Of a DNA stretch of 56,513 nt, positions 16,273 through 22,380 are shown piece after piece. The DNA comes from Elusimicrobiota bacterium (GTDB lineage Bacteria; Elusimicrobiota; Elusimicrobia; Elusimicrobiales; UBA9959). The stretch lies in contig JACQYT010000080.1 of the NCBI GenBank assembly GCA_016208085.1, positions 1 through 56,513 on the forward strand, written 5' to 3'. Numbering within the stretch: position 1 is the stretch's first letter; each line of letters starts with the position of its first letter. The notes under the pieces were generated by a model. That model worked only from the letters and a program-made list of their open reading frames with translations, ran no database searches and was not told the origin of the DNA. A program made the translations under genes and the position numbers.

Positions 16273-16336
16273 GCTGAGGGCTGAAGACTGAAGGCTGAAG
16301 GTTGAAAAGGGAATTTTTTCAACTGCGGTCTTCGGG
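16271..16336 (+). repeat. Word palindrome (GGCTGAAGACTGAAGG type) between convergent genes
   Basis: Left arm 16271-16310 repeats GGCTGAGGGCTGAAGACTGAA-type words; the weaker right arm (TTTTTTCAACTGCGGTCTTC) ends next to the stop of the inositol-phosphate synthase gene. As the genes converge here it could act as a bidirectional terminator. Confidence 0.55.
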
Positions 16337-17527
16337 TTATCCGTATGCTTCGTCGGGCTTGGAATAATGCTCCCGCAAAAGCGTGTATTCGTCAAAAAAT
16401 CCCCGGACATGCGCGCCGAGGGGATGCTTGAAGAACATCGCCAGTTGTCCCTGCACGCCGCCCTCGCCTCTTCTGTGGGCGTATTCAAGCAGCCTTATCA
16501 GGTCCAGCACCAGCGGCGCCGCAAGTATTGAATCGCGGCCCAGCCAGTTTATCTTGCAGCTCATCGGCATCCCCAGCCAGCCCAGAAAATCTATATTGTC
16601 CCAGGCCTCCTTATTGTCGCCCCTGGGCAGGTAATAACGAATATCCACGATATTATCGAAGCCCCCGTAGCCCAGCACGGCGGAAAGGACATCCAGCTTG
16701 TCCTTCATTTTAAGCACGCAGTGTTCCGGCAGGGCGAGCACCTTGCCGTCCATATTGCCCAGGATGTTCGTGCTGTACCAGCCGGCGAGCCGCAGGTTCT
16801 TTATCTTGAGCATCTGGCCGATCAGCGTCTTCATCATGGTCTGGCCCGTGTTTCCGTCCTGCCCCGCGAGAGGGACTTTTTTCTCGGCGGCGTAGTCTGC
16901 CAGCGCGGGGAGCTCAAGGGTGATATTGGGCGTGAAGTCGATATACGGGGAGTCCGTTTCAATGGCGGCAAGCGCGTAAAGCATGCCGGAAGTCACGGCC
17001 GGATCGTTGGTTGCGATGGCGCGCTTCAGGTTTTTTATGTCTTTGTGTATTCTGCCCGGCTTTACGCACTTTAACGGGGACGCCAGAAACACGACTACCG
17101 TCTTTTTCAGGCCGTTGGCTTTTTTGAAGGACCGGATGTCCTTTATTATCGCTTCAAGCTGCGCCTTGCGGGTTTTTACCGGCTTGATATTGTCCAAAGA
17201 TTTCAGGAAATCCACGTCATGAGACGTAACGATGCCTTTCATCGGACGGATCTTCTCAATATCCTTTCTGACCGCCTTTATCCAGTTTTCTTCAAGGACC
17301 TTGTTGCGCACCGCCGCGTCATAAGCATTATGGGAGTGGAGGTCCCAGCCCCCGAAGACCAATTGGTCGAGTTTTATAAGCGGATGACCGGCAAAAAGCG
17401 GGCTCTGGGTAATCATGCCGTAATCGGGAACGAGTTTTTTTAATAACACCTTCGTCCCCACCACCGTGGTATTGGCGGTGGCGCCGTTTAAACCTATCAT
17501 TAAAACCCCTGTTTTTTCCTTGCTCAT
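16337..17527 (-). CDS. ino1: Inositol-3-phosphate synthase
   Basis: The 396-residue protein converts glucose 6-phosphate to 1D-myo-inositol 3-phosphate with bound NAD. It has an N-terminal Rossmann loop (VLMIGLNGATANTTVVG), the GGWDLHSHNAYDAA segment, and the family signature around PLAGQDGNTGQTMMKT and GWYSTNILGNMDG, where catalytic lysines lie. LGRDSILAAPLVLDLIRL near the C terminus also fits. The RBS GGAGGT lies 11 bases before the ATG on the minus strand. Bacterial members feed inositol phospholipids, inositol-containing solutes or glycoconjugates; no further pathway gene is in the window. It is convergent with the lipoprotein gene and well separated from the next gene by a tRNA. Confidence 0.9.
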   Translation of the reverse strand: MSKEKTGVLMIGLNGATANTTVVGTKVLLKKLVPDYGMITQSPLFAGHPLIKLDQLVFGGWDLHSHNAYDAAVRNKVLEENWIKAVRKDIEKIRPMKGIVTSHDVDFLKSLDNIKPVKTRKAQLEAIIKDIRSFKKANGLKKTVVVFLASPLKCVKPGRIHKDIKNLKRAIATNDPAVTSGMLYALAAIETDSPYIDFTPNITLELPALADYAAEKKVPLAGQDGNTGQTMMKTLIGQMLKIKNLRLAGWYSTNILGNMDGKVLALPEHCVLKMKDKLDVLSAVLGYGGFDNIVDIRYYLPRGDNKEAWDNIDFLGWLGMPMSCKINWLGRDSILAAPLVLDLIRLLEYAHRRGEGGVQGQLAMFFKHPLGAHVRGFFDEYTLLREHYSKPDEAYG

Positions 17528-17560
17528 ATCGTGTCAAACCTCCGCCGAAACCGCGTCTCT

Positions 17561-17608
17561 CCGTCCGCCCCTGCCTATCGGCAGGCAGGCAGGTCAGGCG
17601 GACGGGCC
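17561..17608 (-). repeat. Dispersed GTCCGCCTGACC palindrome, copy 3 (inverted)
   Basis: In reverse complement this is the longest copy: GGCCCGTCCGCCTGACC, CTGCCTGCCTGCCGATAGGC and AGGGGCGGACGG, the two ends pairing. It lies 34 bases upstream of the inositol-phosphate synthase start. Confidence 0.7.
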
Positions 17609-17703
17609 AGTAATATTATATTATAAAGCCGCTGCCCCGCCTGAGCGGTCGCAATTGTTTTATGTGGGGAAAATTTATAGAATAGGTGATCACTGAATTT
17701 CAT

Positions 17704-17777
17704 GGGCCCGTAGCTCAGTTGGTTAGAGCAAGCGACTCATAATCGCTGGGTCGTAGGTTCAAGTCCTACCGGGCCCA
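17704..17777 (+). tRNA. tRNA with CAT anticodon (tRNA-Ile2 more likely than elongator tRNA-Met)
   Basis: Acceptor GGGCCCG (17704-17710) pairs with CGGGCCC (17770-17776), with discriminator A at 17777. D arm GCTC...GAGC, anticodon stem AGCGA/TCGCT with loop CTCATAA (anticodon CAT) and T arm GTAGG-TTCAAGT-CCTAC are all intact. No CCA is encoded. The overall text resembles bacterial tRNA-Ile(CAU), which is read after lysidine modification, more than elongator Met; that choice is uncertain. Confidence 0.9.
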
Positions 17778-17784
17778 GTAATTT

Positions 17785-17857
17785 GAAGCAGACAGTAGGC
17801 AGAATACAGTATACAGGGATGAAAAAAGCGTTCTACTGTTTCCTGTCTACTGTTTCC
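17785..17857 (+). repeat. Word palindrome (ACAGTAGGCAG type) after the tRNA
   Basis: Left arm 17785-17817 is made of GACAGTAGGCAG, AATACAGTATACAGG words. Right arm 17831-17857 is CTACTGTTTCC-TGTCTACTGTTTCC, its reverse complement in style. The right arm encodes, on the minus strand, the last residues ETVDRKQ and the stop of the next gene. Confidence 0.65.
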
Positions 17858-18969
17858 TTTTTTACCGCCTGGCCTTCCTGGTAGGAGTATTCTTCCGCGA
17901 GGCTCCCGTTTCCGCTATAGACTTTAAGCGAAACAACCTCATTTTTAAGGAAAAAGAGTTCCTTCTCAAGATTGCCGCTTTTACCGTAGACTTTCACGGC
18001 GCCGTCAGGCACCTTCCCGTTCTTTGAAATGATGTTGAAATATTTATCCAGTTGCAGTTTAGCCACATATTTATCATTCATATAGAAAGAGATGCGTTCG
18101 CCCCTGGCCAGGCCTAGGCTTTTGGCGGTCAGCAGGGATTCCTCGGCCGGTTCCGCTTTCTTCTCTTCCCTGGCTTTAGGTTTTTCCGTCGCGCGCCCGT
18201 CCGTATAGAAAAGCTCCGATTTTACGGCGCCGGCCTCGTCGAATTCCCTGAACCAGCCGTTCGGCAGGCCGTCCTTGAAGTTCTGTTCGAAAAGAAGCTT
18301 CGCGTTCTCGTTATATATTCTCACCGCGCCGGAAAGCTTTCCCTGCAGATAATAAGCCTCGCTCTGCAGGACGCCGCCGGGGTAAAAAGCTTTAAGCGTC
18401 CCGTCGGGCTTGGCGTTTATGACGGTTTTGTCGGTTTTAAGGTTGCCGTTTTCGTAATATTCCCGGTAAGAGCCGTCCTTTATAACGCCCGTAAGCGCCA
18501 AAAGTTCGCCCCTGGAATCAAATGTTTCCGTGGCTATAACGACGCCGCCTTCAAAATAGACCTTTTCAAACGACATCGTGCTCAGTGTGACGGTCTTAAA
18601 CGTGTATTCCGGCCCCGCCGTCGGCGTCGGCGGCAGTTCCGGCGGAACCGGTGCTGTGTCCGTTGAGGCTGTAACCGCCGTGGTGGAGGCGAAGACGGCA
18701 TCTGTTGAAACCGCAACCGTCTGGGCCGGAACGGAGATCGTGCTCGTTAGAGCGTTGTACGGCTCGCTGACCACTATCTCGGGCGCCCCGATCGATGAAA
18801 TATCGCGGCTGTCTATGGTCAGGCTGCCGTATCTGGTCTTTATCAGCTTTATGCCGTCCATTTCGCCTTCCACGGAGCCTTCGACGCGCGTGCCGTCCTT
18901 AAGCATTATTACGGCGGCGCGGGAATCAGCCGCAAATAGCAGGGGAATAATAAAAAGCAGTTTTTTCAT
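17833..18969 (-). CDS. Secreted MORN/YwqK-like repeat protein
   Basis: The 378-residue protein has a signal peptide (about 1-18). A short N-terminal module of the type LKDGTRVEGSVEGEMDGIKL...GSLTIDSRDISSI follows, then a Thr/Pro/Ser-rich linker (about 70-120). Several MORN/YwqK-type repeats come next (DGSYREYYENGNLKTDKT, DGTLKAFYPGGVLQSEAYY, SGAVRIYNENAKLLFEQNF, GWFREFDEAGAVKSELFY, and two more at the C terminus). Such repeats occur in YwqK-family proteins and in cell-surface proteins, but the function is unknown here. The final seven codons and stop lie in a word palindrome, so the natural C terminus may have been replaced. The gene is divergent from the ferredoxin gene. Confidence 0.65.
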   Translation of the reverse strand: MKKLLFIIPLLFAADSRAAVIMLKDGTRVEGSVEGEMDGIKLIKTRYGSLTIDSRDISSIGAPEIVVSEPYNALTSTISVPAQTVAVSTDAVFASTTAVTASTDTAPVPPELPPTPTAGPEYTFKTVTLSTMSFEKVYFEGGVVIATETFDSRGELLALTGVIKDGSYREYYENGNLKTDKTVINAKPDGTLKAFYPGGVLQSEAYYLQGKLSGAVRIYNENAKLLFEQNFKDGLPNGWFREFDEAGAVKSELFYTDGRATEKPKAREEKKAEPAEESLLTAKSLGLARGERISFYMNDKYVAKLQLDKYFNIISKNGKVPDGAVKVYGKSGNLEKELFFLKNEVVSLKVYSGNGSLAEEYSYQEGQAVKKETVDRKQ

Positions 18970-19028
18970 AAATCCTCCGGTATCTCCATCCTTATTCTAG
19001 CAAAAATGAATATAAATCTTTTATACTC

Positions 19029-19057
19029 TTGACAAAATGACACCAATATGGTATCAT
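19029..19057 (+). promoter_or_regulatory. Sigma-70-type promoter for the ferredoxin gene
   Basis: TTGACA (19029-19034) and TATCAT (19052-19057) are separated by 17 bases, 61 bases before the chosen start. The GTATCAT core recurs at 24672, 25086 and 50534 in the window. Confidence 0.6.
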
Positions 19058-19117
19058 TTAAGTATAAAGCTTAATGAACAGGAACGCGGATTATGCCGCC
19101 GCGGTGAGGAGCCCATA

Positions 19118-20011
19118 ATGAACATCAAGAGGAAGATAATAAAGATAGATGAAGAAAAATGCGACGGCTGCGGGCTTTGCATCCCGAACTGCCCGGAAGG
19201 CGCCCTGCAGGTGATAGACGGCAAGGCGCGCCTGATAAGCGATCTTTTATGCGACGGCCTGGGCGCCTGTATAGGCGAGTGCCCGAAAGGAGCGATAGAA
19301 GTGGAAGAAAGAGAAGCCGGAAAATACGATGAAAGGAAGGTAATGGAGAATATGATGAAAAAAGGAAAAAACACGATAAAAGCGCATTTGAGCCATCTGA
19401 AAGACCACGGGCAGGCGGAATTCTTGAAGCAGGCCGTTGATTTTTTAAAGGAAAAAGGCGTTGCGGACCCGTTGGCGGAGGGTGGTCATAGGTCACAGGT
19501 CACAACTCACAAGCCGGAGAAGACAGGTAACGGCGGGGAGGTCAGCCCGTGCGGATGTCCGGGGGCGCGGGAGATGTCATTCGACGGCGCGGAAGGGGAG
19601 GGAGCCGGGCCGGTGAAAGTGATGTCCCGGCTGCGCCAGTGGCCGGTGCAGCTGCAGCTTGTGTCGCCGCTGGCCCCGTATTTTAAAAAGGCCGACGTCC
19701 TCCTGGCCGCGGATTGCGTCGCTTACGCTTACGGCAATTTTCACAACGAATTCCTCAAAGGCAAAGCCCTGGCCATCGCCTGCCCCAAGCTTGACGAAAA
19801 CCAGGAAAGCTACCTGGAAAAGATAAAGAGCCTTATCGAGGACGCCGGGATCAACACCCTGACCGTGCTGACCATGGAAGTGCCCTGCTGCATGGGCCTT
19901 TTGAACCTGGTAAAACTGGCCCTGCGCAACTGCGCCCGCAAAGCGCCGGTAAAACACGTCATCATCGGCCTCCAGGGCGCCATAAAACACGAAGAATGGC
20001 TTTCCGATTGA
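19118..20011 (+). CDS. Two-[4Fe-4S] ferredoxin-domain protein with a C-terminal redox domain
   Basis: ATG 19118 with GAGGAG upstream gives 297 residues; the upstream in-frame ATG at 19037 lies at the promoter and is rejected. The N-terminal ferredoxin domain carries Cys15, 18, 21, 25 (CDGCGLCIPNCPEGA) and Cys45, 51, 55 (CDGLGACIGECPKGA). A spacer of about 90 residues (95-185) contains a helical segment, then a short odd stretch at about 123-137 from repeat-like DNA, then PCGCPG. The C-terminal domain (RQWPVQLQLVSP, VLLAADCVAYAYG, ACPKLDENQESYLEKI, MEVPCCMG) is typical of stand-alone 4Fe-4S proteins of unknown role. It probably transfers electrons in the cytoplasm. Confidence 0.85.
   Translation: MNIKRKIIKIDEEKCDGCGLCIPNCPEGALQVIDGKARLISDLLCDGLGACIGECPKGAIEVEEREAGKYDERKVMENMMKKGKNTIKAHLSHLKDHGQAEFLKQAVDFLKEKGVADPLAEGGHRSQVTTHKPEKTGNGGEVSPCGCPGAREMSFDGAEGEGAGPVKVMSRLRQWPVQLQLVSPLAPYFKKADVLLAADCVAYAYGNFHNEFLKGKALAIACPKLDENQESYLEKIKSLIEDAGINTLTVLTMEVPCCMGLLNLVKLALRNCARKAPVKHVIIGLQGAIKHEEWLSD
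19484..19512 (+). repeat. In-frame word array inside the ferredoxin gene
   Basis: GGTCATAGGTCACAGGTCAC followed by AACTCACAA is a run of degenerate AGGTCACA words within the coding sequence, read in frame as GHRSQVTTHK. It falls in the variable spacer between domains. Confidence 0.4.
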
Positions 20012-20070
20012 AACATAAAATCCGATCCATTGAGAACCTCAGATAAAGTTTGATAACATATCCCTGTAAC

Positions 20071-20142
20071 GGCGCGGTGGCCAAGTGGTAAGGCGACAGT
20101 CTGCAAAACTGTTATTCGTGGGTTCGATTCCCACCCGCGCCT
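20071..20142 (+). tRNA. tRNA-Cys (GCA)
   Basis: Acceptor GGCGCGG (20071-20077) pairs with CCGCGCC (20135-20141), discriminator T at 20142 as expected for Cys. Anticodon stem ACAGT/ACTGT encloses CTGCAAA with anticodon GCA. T arm GTGGG-TTCGATT-CCCAC is intact. CCA is not encoded. Confidence 0.95.
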
Positions 20143-20150
20143 TGTAATTT

Positions 20151-20203
20151 TAGGCTGAAGGCTGAAGGACAGTAAAGCCGGATTTTTTATCCTTCAGCCT
20201 TCC
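20151..20203 (+). repeat. Word palindrome (GGCTGAAGG type) after tRNA-Cys
   Basis: AGGCTGAAGGCTGAAGGA (20152-20169) pairs with TCCTTCAGCCTT (about 20190-20201) across a T-rich loop. It follows the tRNA gene and could act as its terminator. Confidence 0.6.
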
Positions 20204-20214
20204 CGGGGGCTCTC

Positions 20215-20454
20215 ATGCATCTGAGCCGGTTGGCGATGTCCGTAGGCCGGTTCGCCGCCTTAAAGCTGAACGAACTCGCCGGCGAGCTTAAAGCCGGGGG
20301 CAAGCCCGTCATCCACCCGGGCGGGGACGAGCCGGAGGAAAAGATCCCGCAGGACGCCTATGACGTCGGGCTGGAGAAGCTCAAATCCGGATTGGTTCTG
20401 AAAAAACCTCCGGAAATTCAGGTCTCCAATGAGAGCATGGTAAAAGCCGGCTGA
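20215..20454 (+). pseudogene. N-terminal fragment of a class I/II aminotransferase
   Basis: The 79-residue ORF starts MHLSRLAMSVGRFAALKLNE and continues ELKAGGKPVIHPGGDEP, the opening of a PLP fold-type I aminotransferase (about 390 residues when complete). After about residue 55 the match fades, and the frame stops at 20452-20454 with no PLP lysine region anywhere downstream. I read it as a truncated relic. It lacks a strong ribosome binding site, and a promoter and unrelated gene follow immediately. Confidence 0.5.
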
Positions 20455-20483
20455 AATATGGTATAATAAAAGCAAGATTTCTA

Positions 20484-20530
20484 TTGACAAACACAATGGA
20501 AAATTCGGTTAATATGTAAAGGATTAACCG
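20484..20530 (+). promoter_or_regulatory. Promoter with overlapping inverted repeat upstream of the SWIB gene
   Basis: TTGACA (20484-20489) is a good -35 box, with a -10 candidate in GTTAATAT (20508-20515). CGGTTAAT (20506-20513) and ATTAACCG (20523-20530) are perfect 8-base inverted arms separated by nine bases. They cover the -10 and start region, as an operator would. AGGAGGAG and ATG 20553 follow. Confidence 0.5.
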
Positions 20531-20552
20531 TATATCATAGGAGGAGTAAACA

Positions 20553-20813
20553 ATGCCCGTAGCGAAAACAAACTCAAAGTTCATGACCCCGCTGACCCCG
20601 GACACAGTTCTGAGCGAGGTAGTCGGCACGAAACCCATACCCAGGACCGAAATCGTAAAGAAACTCTGGGCGTACATAAAGAAGTACAACCTGCAGGACA
20701 AGAAAAACAAGAGAATGATCAATGGCGATGAAAAACTCACCAGGGTCTTCAACGGCAAGAAACAAGTCAGCATGTTTGAAATTGCCAAGCTGATCGGCAA
20801 ACACGCGAAATAA
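20553..20813 (+). CDS. SWIB/MDM2-domain DNA-associated protein
   Basis: The 86-residue protein is essentially one SWIB domain: SKFMTPLTPDTVLSEVVG, IPRTEIVKKLWAYIKKYNLQD and KKNKRMINGDEKLTRVFNG followed by SMFEIAKLIGKH. Stand-alone SWIB proteins occur in Chlamydiae and scattered other bacteria, and as eukaryotic chromatin-remodelling subunits. In bacteria they are thought to act in chromosome structure or topoisomerase function. The gene has its own promoter, a very strong AGGAGG site and a clear terminator, so it is monocistronic and probably well expressed. Confidence 0.9.
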   Translation: MPVAKTNSKFMTPLTPDTVLSEVVGTKPIPRTEIVKKLWAYIKKYNLQDKKNKRMINGDEKLTRVFNGKKQVSMFEIAKLIGKHAK

Positions 20814-20834
20814 ACCGCAGCGCCGGAAAATATT

Positions 20835-20865
20835 AACGCCGCTCTCCGAAAGGAAGCGGCGTTTT
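20835..20865 (+). terminator. Rho-independent terminator of the SWIB gene
   Basis: AACGCCGC (20835-20842) pairs with GCGGCGTT (20856-20863), followed by TTT. It lies 22 bases after the stop. Confidence 0.85.
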
Positions 20866-20868
20866 TAT

Positions 20869-20894
20869 CGCCCGAAAACTGCTGTTTTCGGGCG
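20869..20894 (+). repeat. Second perfect hairpin after the terminator
   Basis: CGCCCGAAAAC, loop TGCT, GTTTTCGGGCG: an 11-base perfect stem right behind the SWIB terminator. It may be a back-up or opposite-strand structure. The rest of the gap to 21066 shows nothing recognisable. Confidence 0.6.
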
Positions 20895-21066
20895 CTCGTT
20901 TGCCTGTCAGACAACTCCCGCCAGATGTTTTGTCGATGGGCGCTTCTGAAACAATGCCGGGCCGGTCAGGGAAGAAACCGAAATATTCAGGTGGACTTTT
21001 CCCGGTGGTATGGCCGGTGGCACATGCGCGCCCGGGGGTAAATTTTATATTATTTATGAAGCCTCC

Positions 21067-22269
21067 ATGAGAAATTTCATCATCATCTCCCCCCAGTATC
21101 CTCCCCGCCTGCGTTTTTTCGCGAACAGGCTCAAATGCCGCGGCTTCAGCGTTTTCGGCATCGGGGACGCGGATTGGGGGGGGCTGGACCCGGCGCTGCA
21201 AGCCGACCTGACGGAGTATTGCCGGGCCGACCTGGCATGTTACGCGGGCAACGAGACCCTTATCGGCGAAAAATACGCCTCCATCCGCTCTGCCGCGCAG
21301 TACCTTAAGAATAAATACGGCCGGCCGGAATATCTGGAATCCTTTAACGAGTGGTGGCTTCCTCTGGATGCGGCCCTCCGGCGCGACCTGGGCATCCCCG
21401 GCATCCAGCCCGACAACCTTTCACCCCTTATAAGGAAATCGCTGATGAAGGAGCGCTTCTGCGCCGCCGGCATAGCCGTGGCGGAGGGGGAGACGGTGAC
21501 CGACCTCGGGCGCCTGCTCGCTTTTTTCGAGCGCTCCGGCCGGGACATTATAGTCAAGCCGGACCGTGGGGTGGGCGCGTCCGACACCTCAAGGGTGCGG
21601 AGCGCGGCGGAAGCGGAGCGCTTTTTTAAGGCGCGCAATCCGGCGTACCCGTATTACATGGAAGCTTTTATCGGGGCTCCCGGCAGGGAGCTGTATTCGT
21701 TCGACGGGTTCACGGACGCGGCGGGGGCGCCGGCCTTTTTCACGGCCCACCGCTACAACGACGGCATTCTTGAGGTGGTGGAGGGAAAGCCGCTCGGTTA
21801 TCACAATCTCAAGGCCGATGAAATACCGGGCGGGTTGAAAACGGCCGGCCTGGCGGCGCTGAAAGCGTTCGCGCTGAAAAAGAATTTCTTCCACATAGAG
21901 TTCTTCAGCGTAAACGGGACCTGTTTCGGCCTTGAGATCAATGCCAGGCCTCCCGGGGTGCTGACCATAGACATGATAAACCACTCAAAAGGCCTGGACT
22001 GCTGGGATCTGTACGCGCGGATGTGCGCGGGCGAGCTCCTGGACGTCCGGCCCCGGCGCGACATGATCTGCGCCTACGCGGCCAGGTTCAATGGCCGCCC
22101 TTACCGGCTGTCCCACGATGAACTGCTCGCCCGGTACGGCCGGGAGATAGTGCTCCATCTGCCGATGGACAGCAAGGTGATGGGCGATTACGCGTACCTT
22201 GTGCTGACGGAGACGCAAGGTGAGAGGGCGGAAATAACGGGGCGGATCTCCGCGCCGGCCGGACAGTAA
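21067..22269 (+). CDS. ATP-grasp domain protein, carboxylate-amine ligase type
   Basis: The 400-residue protein starts MRNFIIISPQYPPR at ATG 21067. The upstream in-frame start adds nothing family-like. The fold is that of ATP-grasp ligases: a preATP-grasp domain (1-110), IRKSLMKERFCAAGI, DIIVKPDRGVGASDTSRV as the ATP lysine and glycine loop (about 165-183), YYMEAFI, and the metal-binding HIEFFSVNGTCFGLEINARPPG (about 276-297). Such enzymes join a carboxylate to an amine through an acyl phosphate, for example in peptide-like or cell-wall chemistry. Substrate is unknown and no partner gene is adjacent. The stop falls in a word palindrome. Confidence 0.75.
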   Translation: MRNFIIISPQYPPRLRFFANRLKCRGFSVFGIGDADWGGLDPALQADLTEYCRADLACYAGNETLIGEKYASIRSAAQYLKNKYGRPEYLESFNEWWLPLDAALRRDLGIPGIQPDNLSPLIRKSLMKERFCAAGIAVAEGETVTDLGRLLAFFERSGRDIIVKPDRGVGASDTSRVRSAAEAERFFKARNPAYPYYMEAFIGAPGRELYSFDGFTDAAGAPAFFTAHRYNDGILEVVEGKPLGYHNLKADEIPGGLKTAGLAALKAFALKKNFFHIEFFSVNGTCFGLEINARPPGVLTIDMINHSKGLDCWDLYARMCAGELLDVRPRRDMICAYAARFNGRPYRLSHDELLARYGREIVLHLPMDSKVMGDYAYLVLTETQGERAEITGRISAPAGQ

Positions 22270-22380
22270 GAAAGTAAGAGAGCAAGAAAGTGAGAAAGTA
22301 AGAAATTTATAACGCTCTAACTCTCTGTTTCGCTGTCACACTTTCTCACTGTCTCACTCTCTTGCTGTCACGCTGCTTTC
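22265..22380 (+). repeat. Word palindrome (AAGAAAGTGAG type) between convergent genes
   Basis: Left arm 22265-22308 is GTAAGAAAGTAAGAGAGCAA followed by GAAAGTGAGAAAGTAAG. Right arm 22314-22380 is its pyrimidine-rich counterpart (CTCTAACTCTCTG, CACACTTTCTCACTGTCTCA, CTCTCTTGCTGTCACG). It overlaps the ends of both the ATP-grasp and GGDEF genes. Confidence 0.75.

Noticed and set aside
19037-19117. Earlier start for the ferredoxin gene at 19037
   Set aside because: It lies inside the promoter. ATG 19118 has a good GAGGAG and begins the ferredoxin fold.
21801-22285. Minus-strand ORFs within the ATP-grasp gene
   Set aside because: Shadow frames without a ribosome binding site; the plus-strand protein carries all conserved motifs.
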